Shown here piece by piece: positions 56,555-64,000 of a stretch of DNA of 64,000 nucleotides. The stretch is taken from NCBI RefSeq assembly GCF_002727065.1, contig NZ_PDVP01000001.1, positions 682,001 through 746,000 on the forward strand. Reading direction: 5' to 3'. Source of the DNA: Zhengella mangrovi (lineage in GTDB: Bacteria > Pseudomonadota > Alphaproteobacteria > Rhizobiales > Rhizobiaceae). Every line of letters begins with the position of its first letter. Within the stretch, counting starts at the first letter, position 1. The notes under the pieces were generated by a model. It was not told the DNA's origin. It was given only the letters and a program-made list of their open reading frames with translations, and made no database searches. Made by a program: the position numbers and the translations under genes.

Positions 56555-57838
56555 ATGGACAATCTGGCATACGATCAGCAACCCGCCGCGGACTACGCCG
56601 CGTCAGCCCGCGACATGGCTGAATTGCAGGCCATGCGCCCGGTCCCGCGTGTCTCGATACATGCCTTCTGCGAAACCGAGGGCGTGGCCAAGCCGGTCGA
56701 GCGGGCGGCCGAGGACCGGCGCATGGCGCGGGTGAATCTGAAGGTGATGCGCGGCGGTGTCGCCGCCGCCGCCGAGTATTATTCCGCCAATCCGACGCCC
56801 AATCTCATCGTCGTCGAAAGCCGGCGGGCGCCGGGCGACATGCTCGCCGAACTGGAGAGCCTCGCGGAGGTCTGCGATCCCTCGACCCGCGTCGTCATCG
56901 TCGGCCACTACAACGACGTCGGCCTCTACCGCGAGCTGGTCCGCAACGGCATCTCCGAATACATGGTCGCCCCGATCACGCTGGCCGACATCATGACCGT
57001 GGTCTCCAATCTCTTCGTCAACCCGGACGCCGAACCGCTGGGCCGCACGATCGCCTTCGTCGGCGCCAAGGGCGGGGTCGGCTCGTCGACGCTGGCCCAC
57101 AACGCCGCATGGTCGATCTCGCAGCTCTTCCAGACCGAGACGATCATCGCCGATATGGATCTGCCCTTCGGCACGGCGAACATCAACTTCGACCAGGATC
57201 CGGCCCAGGGCATCGCCGAGGCGGTCTTCTCGCCCGAGCGCGTCGACGAGGTCTATCTCGACCGCCTGCTGGCGAAATGCTCGGAGCACCTGTCGCTGCT
57301 GGCGGCGCCCTCGACGCTCGACCGAGTCTACGATTTCCCCGAGGACGCCTTCATGTCGGTGGTCGAGGTCGTGCAGCGCACGGCGCCGCTGATCGTGCTC
57401 GACGTGCCGCACACCTGGAACGCCTGGACGCGCGACACGCTGGCCCAGGCCGACGAGGTGGTTCTCGTCGCCACGCCCGAACTGGCGAACCTGCGCAACA
57501 CGAAGAACCTCGTGGATACGCTCAAGCGCATGCGCCCGAACGACAGCCCGCCCAAGCTCATCCTCAACCAGGTCGGTATTCCCAAGCGGCCCGAGATCGA
57601 GCCGGCTGACTTCTCCGGACCGCTCGACCTTGATCCGATCGCCATCATCCCGTTCGACCCGCAGCTCTTCGGAACCGCCGCCAACAACGGCCGGATGCTG
57701 GGCGAAATGGATGCCAGCCATGCCGTTTCACATACCGTCAACGAAATCGCCCATATCCTGACCGGACGGATGGAAATCCGGAAGAAGGAGAACAAGGGAC
57801 TGGCGGGCATCCTCGGCAGGTTGGGCAAGAAGAAGTAA
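56555..57838 (+). CDS. cpaE: Pilus assembly ATPase CpaE (MinD/ParA type)
   Basis: A 427-residue cytoplasmic protein. The N-terminal receiver-like domain (about 30-145) lacks a clear phosphorylation site. The C-terminal MinD-like ATPase has the deviant Walker A GAKGGVGSSTLAHNA near 170 and APLIVLDVPHTW near 280. CpaE localises the Tad machine to the cell pole. Start ATG at 56555 is after GGTGAAG; GTG at 56546 is in frame. Ends with a lysine-rich tail. CpaF follows after 30 bp. Confidence 0.93.
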   Translation: MDNLAYDQQPAADYAASARDMAELQAMRPVPRVSIHAFCETEGVAKPVERAAEDRRMARVNLKVMRGGVAAAAEYYSANPTPNLIVVESRRAPGDMLAELESLAEVCDPSTRVVIVGHYNDVGLYRELVRNGISEYMVAPITLADIMTVVSNLFVNPDAEPLGRTIAFVGAKGGVGSSTLAHNAAWSISQLFQTETIIADMDLPFGTANINFDQDPAQGIAEAVFSPERVDEVYLDRLLAKCSEHLSLLAAPSTLDRVYDFPEDAFMSVVEVVQRTAPLIVLDVPHTWNAWTRDTLAQADEVVLVATPELANLRNTKNLVDTLKRMRPNDSPPKLILNQVGIPKRPEIEPADFSGPLDLDPIAIIPFDPQLFGTAANNGRMLGEMDASHAVSHTVNEIAHILTGRMEIRKKENKGLAGILGRLGKKK

Positions 57839-57868
57839 CGGGACCTTTCCAGGGGATTGGTGGACAGC

Positions 57869-59359
<1,491 letters not shown>

Positions 59360-59389
59360 TGGGCGGGGCGTTCATGAAAAGAGACCGTC

Positions 59390-60412
59390 ATGTTCGGTAT
59401 TGATATCACAGTCCTGGCCATCATTGCCCTCGTCGGCCTGTCGGCCGGCGCCGTGGCCTATGCCTTCCTGTTCAACCGGATCGAGAACGAGCGCCAGAGC
59501 GGTCGCCGTATCGAGATGGTCAAGCAGGCGGAGACCGATCGCACGGTCGTCAAGGCCACTCGCGACCGCAACCAGGAGGCCGCCCGCCGCCGCAAGAACA
59601 TCCAGGACACGCTCAAGGAGCTGGAGGAAAAGCAGAAGACCACGACGGCCGCGATGCGCCGGGCACCGCTGAAGATCCAGATCAAGCAGGCGGGCATGGA
59701 CGTTCCGGTCCAGCGCTTCTACATCATCTCGGTCATCATCGGCGTGGTTGTTGCAGGCGCGGCCGGCATCAGCGGTGCGCTGCCCATGCCCCTCGTCACG
59801 GTCCCCGCCATCTTTGCCGCGGCTGCCTTCGGCGTGCCGCGCTGGTTCATCGCCTTCCAGCGGGGACGCCGCGTCAAGAAGTTCCTGGTCGAGTTCCCCA
59901 ATGCGCTCGACGTCATCGTGCGCGCCGTCAAGTCCGGCCTTCCGATCAACGACGGCATCCGCCTGATCGCCTCCGAGGCGCAGGAGCCGGTCAAGACCGA
60001 GTTCCGCCGCATCGTCGAGGCGCAGCAGATCGGCATGTCCATCCCCGAGGCGGCCATGCGCATGCCCGAGACCATGCCGTGCCCGGAAGCAGCCTTCTTC
60101 GGCGTGGTCATCCAGATCCAGCAGCAGGCCGGCGGCAATCTGTCGGAAGCGCTGGGCAACCTGTCGCGCGTCCTGCGTGACCGCAAGAAGATGAAGGATC
60201 GCGTCCAGGCGCTGGCGATGGAAGCCAAGGCCTCCGCCATCATCATCGGCGCGCTGCCCTTCGTGGTCGCCTTCCTCGTCTACATGTCGAGTCCCAGCTA
60301 CATCAAGCCGCTGTTCACGACCTCGCAGGGCCACATGCTGCTGGCCGGCGCCGCGGTGTGGATGTCGATCGGCATCTTCATCATGAAGAAAATGATGGAC
60401 TTTGAGGTCTGA
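59390..60412 (+). CDS. tadB: Flp pilus inner-membrane platform protein TadB
   Basis: A 340-residue T2SSF-type platform protein. An N-terminal helix is followed by a charged cytoplasmic stretch, two helices near residues 100-140, the conserved T2SSF loop FPNALDVIVRAVKSGLPIND and, near the end, two more helices. It works with TadC as the base for the CpaF motor. Start ATG at 59390; tadC begins 3 bases after the stop. The N-terminal 20 residues are hydrophobic. Confidence 0.93.
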   Translation: MFGIDITVLAIIALVGLSAGAVAYAFLFNRIENERQSGRRIEMVKQAETDRTVVKATRDRNQEAARRRKNIQDTLKELEEKQKTTTAAMRRAPLKIQIKQAGMDVPVQRFYIISVIIGVVVAGAAGISGALPMPLVTVPAIFAAAAFGVPRWFIAFQRGRRVKKFLVEFPNALDVIVRAVKSGLPINDGIRLIASEAQEPVKTEFRRIVEAQQIGMSIPEAAMRMPETMPCPEAAFFGVVIQIQQQAGGNLSEALGNLSRVLRDRKKMKDRVQALAMEAKASAIIIGALPFVVAFLVYMSSPSYIKPLFTTSQGHMLLAGAAVWMSIGIFIMKKMMDFEV

Positions 60413-60415
60413 TCC

Positions 60416-61417
60416 ATGTCGTCCGATCAAGTCGCAGCCGCCATATTCGACCCCGCATTCCTGATTGCCCTGCTGGTCGCGATCGCGGTCTTCGCCACCA
60501 TCTTCACCGTCATGCCGTCGCTCGGCGGCAACGAGTTGAAATCGCGCATGAACGCGGTGGCCCTGGAACGTGACGAACTGCGGGCGCGCCAGCGCGCCCA
60601 GCTTGCCGCCGAAAGCGACCGCAAGCGCCGCGGCCTGCGCGAGCAGGATGGCGGCGGCATGAAATCCATCGTCGACAAGCTCGACCTGCGCAAGGCGCTG
60701 GCCGACGAGAAAACGACCGCGTCATTGCGCATGGCCGGTTTCCGCGGCCAGAACCCGCTCACCAAGTTCCTGTTCTTCCGGCTCGTCCTGCCGGCGGTGG
60801 GCTTCGTGATCGTCGGCTTCTACGTCTTCGTCCTCGGCAACCTGACCGACAAGCCGTTCTTCGTCCGGCTTTTCGTCGCCATCCTGGGCGCCTATGCCGG
60901 CTTCTATGCACCGGTCATCTACGTCAAGAACCTGGCCTCCAAGCGCCAGCTCTCGATCCGCCGGGCATGGCCCGATGCGCTTGACCTGCTGCTGATCTGC
61001 GTGGAATCGGGCATGTCGGTCGAGGCCGCGTTCCGCCGCGTCGCCGACGAGATCGGGGCCCAGTCGATCGATCTCGCCGAGGAATTCGTGCTGACCAATG
61101 CGGAACTGTCGTTCCTGCCGGAACGCCGCCAGGCGTTTGACAACCTGGCCAGCCGTACCGGCCTGGACTCGGTGAAGAGCGTGGCGCAGGCCCTGATCCA
61201 GGCCGAACGCTACGGTACGCCCGTGGCCCATGCATTGCGCGTGCTGGCCAACGAAAGCCGCGACCATCGCATGAACGAGGCGGAAAAGAAGGCCGCGGCG
61301 CTACCGCCCAAGCTGACCGTCCCGATGATCCTGTTCTTCCTGCCGGTGCTGTTCATCGTCATTCTCGGTCCGGCCGGCATCAACATCTCGCAGAAGGGCG
61401 GCCTGTTCCCGAACTGA
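60416..61417 (+). CDS. tadC: Flp pilus inner-membrane platform protein TadC
   Basis: A 333-residue T2SSF-type platform protein, partner of TadB. Helices are at about 17-38, 117-160 and 300-320. The loop WPDALDLLLICVESGMSVEA near residue 183 is the T2SSF signature. ATG at 60416. It is the last gene of the operon and is followed by a strong terminator at 61446-61477. Its C-terminus is short and ends in the cytoplasm or periplasm after GINISQKGG. Confidence 0.93.
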   Translation: MSSDQVAAAIFDPAFLIALLVAIAVFATIFTVMPSLGGNELKSRMNAVALERDELRARQRAQLAAESDRKRRGLREQDGGGMKSIVDKLDLRKALADEKTTASLRMAGFRGQNPLTKFLFFRLVLPAVGFVIVGFYVFVLGNLTDKPFFVRLFVAILGAYAGFYAPVIYVKNLASKRQLSIRRAWPDALDLLLICVESGMSVEAAFRRVADEIGAQSIDLAEEFVLTNAELSFLPERRQAFDNLASRTGLDSVKSVAQALIQAERYGTPVAHALRVLANESRDHRMNEAEKKAAALPPKLTVPMILFFLPVLFIVILGPAGINISQKGGLFPN

Positions 61418-61445
61418 CGCTACCGCCTGCAACGAAACCAGAACG

Positions 61446-61477
61446 AAAAGCCCCGGTGCCTTCCGCCCGGGGCTTTT
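61446..61477 (+). terminator. Terminator after the cpaB-tadC operon
   Basis: AAAAGCCCCGG (61446-61456) pairs with CCGGGGCTTTT (61467-61477), an 11-bp perfect stem with a T tail. It marks the end of the tad operon. Confidence 0.9.
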
Positions 61478-61744
61478 CCGTTTCGGCAAGGCCGGGCGGT
61501 CAGGACAACGGGCGATCCCGGGTCAGTCGCGATCGCCGCGTGTGAGCGGCTCGCCCATCGGGACACACGGGTTGCGGGGGGCAGGGCAGGCGGAGTGTCC
61601 GGACGGTTATCCTTCGCAGGCATCTCCCATCAGCGAAGAGGTAGTTGCCATCGAGGCATTGACGCGTCCGGCCTCTGTGCAAACGCGAAACCGGCCCGTG
61701 GAGACGGGCCGGCGAAAACGGTCTGCGGATGTCGGCGGCGAACC
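61478..61744. other. Gap between converging tadC and tadD
   Basis: Part of a 327-bp gap. It holds no gene I can support. A second hairpin, CCGGCCCGT (61691-61699) with ACGGGCCGG (61704-61712), lies 33 bp past the TadD-like stop and probably ends that leftward transcript. Nothing else is evident. Confidence 0.6.
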
Positions 61745-62560
61745 TCAGTTCGTCGCCTTGTCCTTCTTGTCGGAAAGCTTGGCCCAGCTGTTCTGCTGCG
61801 ACAGGATCGAGCGCAGGTAGGCGACATTGGCCTTGGCCTGTTCGGGGTCCAGCTCCTGCGAGGCAATCTGCTCGGCTTCCTGGAACCGGCCCTGCAGCCC
61901 GACGACGAGTGCCAGGTTCTGCCGCACGCGGCTGTCGGCGCCGGGTGCCTCGGCGGCGCGCCGCATGTAGCTTTCCGCCGTGTTCAGGTCGCCGGAAAGC
62001 ACGTAGGACATGCCGAGGTTTGAGAGCACCGACGGCTCCTGCGGCTTCAGCGTCAGGGCCTTCTGGTAGAGGGTGCGCGCATCCTCGGTCCGGCCGAGCT
62101 GGTCAAGGATGGCCGCTTCCGCTGAAACCAGCCGCCAGTCCGGATATTCCGGCGTCTGTGCCCGGCGCACGGCGTCGAGCGCCGGTTCCAGCTGGCCGGC
62201 CGCGGCCAGTGCCTTGCCGTAGGCGGCCAGCACGTCGCGGTCGTTGGCATGGAAGATGGCGGTCTTGCGCATCACGGCCAGGGCCTGGTCGTTGCGGTTC
62301 GTCATCATCAGGATCTTGCCATAGGCCATCGCGACGGCCTTGTTCTTGGGATCGCGCGTATAGGCCTTGCCGTAGCTGTCCGTTGCCGCACCGAGCTCTG
62401 ATTCGTTCATCTGCTCGATCGGCTTTGACAGCCGTGGACCGACGGACCCGGTCGTTATCGACCGGTTGGCACATCCCGCCACGCCCAGCGCAAGGGCGAG
62501 AACGCTGGCCGTTGCAAGGCCGGAGAGGCGGAAACGGGTTGGGCGCGTCTTGGAAGTCAT
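61745..62560 (-). CDS. tadD: TadD-like TPR lipoprotein
   Basis: A 271-residue lipoprotein. Lipobox VAGCANRS places the lipidated cysteine near residue 30. Then TPR repeats: SYGKAYTRDPKNKAVAMAYG, AAYGKALAAAGQLEPALDAV, EDARTLYQKALTLKPQEPSV and NLGMSYVLSGDLNTAESYMR (about 55-235). The family has a pilotin-like role for the tad secretin. ATG at 62560 follows AGGTGA; an in-frame ATG at 62590 is less likely. It is not in the main operon: it converges with tadC and is divergent from an aminopeptidase gene. The 107-bp upstream gap has a TTAACCC element. Confidence 0.85.
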   Translation of the reverse strand: MTSKTRPTRFRLSGLATASVLALALGVAGCANRSITTGSVGPRLSKPIEQMNESELGAATDSYGKAYTRDPKNKAVAMAYGKILMMTNRNDQALAVMRKTAIFHANDRDVLAAYGKALAAAGQLEPALDAVRRAQTPEYPDWRLVSAEAAILDQLGRTEDARTLYQKALTLKPQEPSVLSNLGMSYVLSGDLNTAESYMRRAAEAPGADSRVRQNLALVVGLQGRFQEAEQIASQELDPEQAKANVAYLRSILSQQNSWAKLSDKKDKATN

Positions 62561-62667
62561 GCGGCTCACCTGCTGAATCGATGCCGGCACCGGCCGGTCC
62601 CCTTCCCTGTGAGCAATAATCTGTTAACCCTAACAGAGCGTTAATGACCCCGCCCGAAGGAGCCCTC

Positions 62668-64000
62668 ATGCCCGTCTCTCTCGTCGCCGGACCGGTATCC
62701 GAAGCCCGTCCCGTCCACTGCATCCGCAAGAAGGAACTGGCATCGTCCGGGCTGGACCCGGCAACGCTCGCCTGGGCCACGGCCAACGGGTTCGAGGGCA
62801 GCGAAGGCGAGGTCCTCATCCTGCCGGGCGAGGGCGGGGCGGTCGCCGGCGCGCTCTTCGGTCTCGGCGACGGCATGACCGGCGGTTATGGCGCGCTCGG
62901 CTTCGGGGCGCTCGCCAGCCGTCTGCCGGAAGGCACCTGGGCCTTCGCGGCCACACCCGGAAACGCCGATCTCGCCTGCCTCGGCCTGCTGCTCGGCGGC
63001 TATGCCTTCACCCGTTACGGCAGGAAGGAGACCCGCGCGCTCACCTTCGTCGCGCCGGATGGCGTGGACGCGGACGCGGTCTCGCGGCGCGCAGCCGCTC
63101 ACCGCCTGACCCGCGATCTCGTCAACACGCCGGCTTCCGACATGGGGCCGTCCGCGCTGGAGGCGGCCGCCCGCGATCTCGCCGCGCGCCATGGCGCAAG
63201 CGTCGCGGTGACAGAAGGGGACGATCTGCTGAGGCAGAACTTCCCCATGATCCATGCCGTCGGCCGCGCGGCTGCCGACGCTCCGCGCCTGATCGATCTG
63301 CGCTGGGGCGACGAGGCCGCGCCGAAGGTCACGCTGGTCGGCAAGGGTGTCTGCTTCGATACCGGCGGGCTCGACATCAAGCCGCCCAGTTCCATGCTCA
63401 ACATGAAGAAGGACATGGGAGGCGCGGCCAACGTGCTGGGGCTTGCCGACATGCTGATGGGCGCGGGCGCGAAAATCCGCCTGCGCGTCCTCATCCCGGC
63501 CGTGGAGAATTCCATCGCCGGCAATGCCTTCCGGCCCGGCGACATCCTGCAAAGCCGGCAGGGCCTGACCGTCGAGATCGGCAACACCGATGCGGAAGGC
63601 CGCCTGGTCCTCGCCGATGCCCTGACCCTGGCCGGCGAGGAAAGCCCGGACCTGGTGGTCGACATGGCGACGCTCACCGGCGCGGCGCGCGTGGCGCTGG
63701 GGCCGGACCTGCCGCCGTTCTACACCGCCGACGAGGCGCTGGCAGGCGCCCTCGCCGAGGCGGCCGGCGACAGGGCCGATCCACTCTGGCGCATGCCGCT
63801 CTGGTCGCCCTACGACAAGGATCTGTCCTCCAAGGTGGCTGACATGAACAATGTCACCACCGGGGGCTTCGCCGGCTCGGTGACCGCGGCGCTCTTCCTG
63901 CAGCGCTTCGCCGGCGGCGCCAGGAGCTGGGTCCATCTCGACGTTTTCGCCTGGAACCCGGCCGCCCGCCCGCACGGGCCCGTGGGCGGCGAGGCGCAGG
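62668..64000 (+). CDS. M17 leucyl aminopeptidase, 3' end cut by window
   Basis: Open from ATG at 62668 (after GAAGGAG) to the window edge, 444 codons, so the stop is missing. The two-zinc catalytic domain is recognisable: TLVGKGVCFDTGGLDIKP near residue 222, KKDMGGAANVLGLADML near 245 and the signature NTDAEGRLVLADALTL near 307, which carries the metal ligands and catalytic arginine. The N-terminal domain is short, as in the PepB/YPL-type M17 group. It is divergent from the TadD gene. No link with the pilus is evident. Confidence 0.93.
   Translation, partial: MPVSLVAGPVSEARPVHCIRKKELASSGLDPATLAWATANGFEGSEGEVLILPGEGGAVAGALFGLGDGMTGGYGALGFGALASRLPEGTWAFAATPGNADLACLGLLLGGYAFTRYGRKETRALTFVAPDGVDADAVSRRAAAHRLTRDLVNTPASDMGPSALEAAARDLAARHGASVAVTEGDDLLRQNFPMIHAVGRAAADAPRLIDLRWGDEAAPKVTLVGKGVCFDTGGLDIKPPSSMLNMKKDMGGAANVLGLADMLMGAGAKIRLRVLIPAVENSIAGNAFRPGDILQSRQGLTVEIGNTDAEGRLVLADALTLAGEESPDLVVDMATLTGAARVALGPDLPPFYTADEALAGALAEAAGDRADPLWRMPLWSPYDKDLSSKVADMNNVTTGGFAGSVTAALFLQRFAGGARSWVHLDVFAWNPAARPHGPVGGEAQ

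Overview
The window is a GC-rich stretch (roughly two thirds G+C by eye) of an alphaproteobacterial chromosome, most like the order Hyphomicrobiales (Rhizobiales). The reasons are the gene order tsaB-rimI-plsC-miaB-phoH-ybeY-corC-lnt-XRE-metK-trmB, then rimP-nusA-ylxR-infB-rbfA-truB, rpsO-pnp, fabI-fabB-fabA, echA-rpsT-dnaA, and a complete tad/cpa Flp-pilus locus. It is almost entirely coding. I saw no tRNA, rRNA, CRISPR array, insertion sequence, prophage or integrase. The previously unreported features I can support are regulatory and organisational rather than a new enzyme system.

Layout. 1-4.6 kb: the end of a cytochrome b561-type gene, malate synthase G (glyoxylate shunt), and a leftward group of MarR regulator, rhodanese and secreted DsrE-like protein. 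4.7-18.8 kb: a long rightward run for tRNA modification (tsaB, miaB, trmB), ribosome maturation (rimI, ybeY, rimP), lipid and lipoprotein work (plsC, lnt), an XRE regulator, metK and nusA-ylxR. 18.8-22.8 kb: infB, rbfA, truB. 22.8-27.6 kb: corA, a small secreted protein, a GNAT enzyme and a leftward NMT1/SsuA-type ABC importer, all lying between truB and rpsO, which are usually adjacent. 27.8-31.6 kb: rpsO, pnp and an RsmC-like methyltransferase. 31.6-36.6 kb leftward: an EAL-domain c-di-GMP enzyme, fabI, fabB, fabA and an SH3 protein. 36.8-40.3 kb: a hydroxyacid dehydrogenase facing an operon of a MoeB/ThiF-like E1 protein and a split aconitase-X enzyme.

40.3-45.6 kb leftward: recF, dnaN, dnaA and rpsT. 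The 844-bp gap upstream of dnaA carries DnaA-box-like sites, two AT-rich tracts and a dense cluster of GANTC (CcrM) sites, so it is a candidate cell-cycle control region or origin. 45.7-49.7 kb: echA, mutM, deoB and a lone PhnD-like binding protein. 49.7-62.6 kb: the tad locus. Leftward are TadG-like and TadE-like pseudopilins and a CpaC-N-like protein. Rightward are two tandem flp genes, cpaA-B-C-D-E-F and tadB-C, with a TadD-like lipoprotein converging from the far end. 62.7-64 kb: a truncated M17 leucyl aminopeptidase.

How it works together. Most genes form the core translation, replication and envelope machinery of one chromosome arm. The tad locus forms a self-contained adhesion-pilus module: pilin, prepilin peptidase, secretin, ATPase and platform. 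Exact CtrA-type half-sites (TTAACCAT) lie in three of its gaps. Together with the GANTC cluster at dnaA, they suggest that replication initiation and pilus production are both tied to the alphaproteobacterial cell-cycle circuit.
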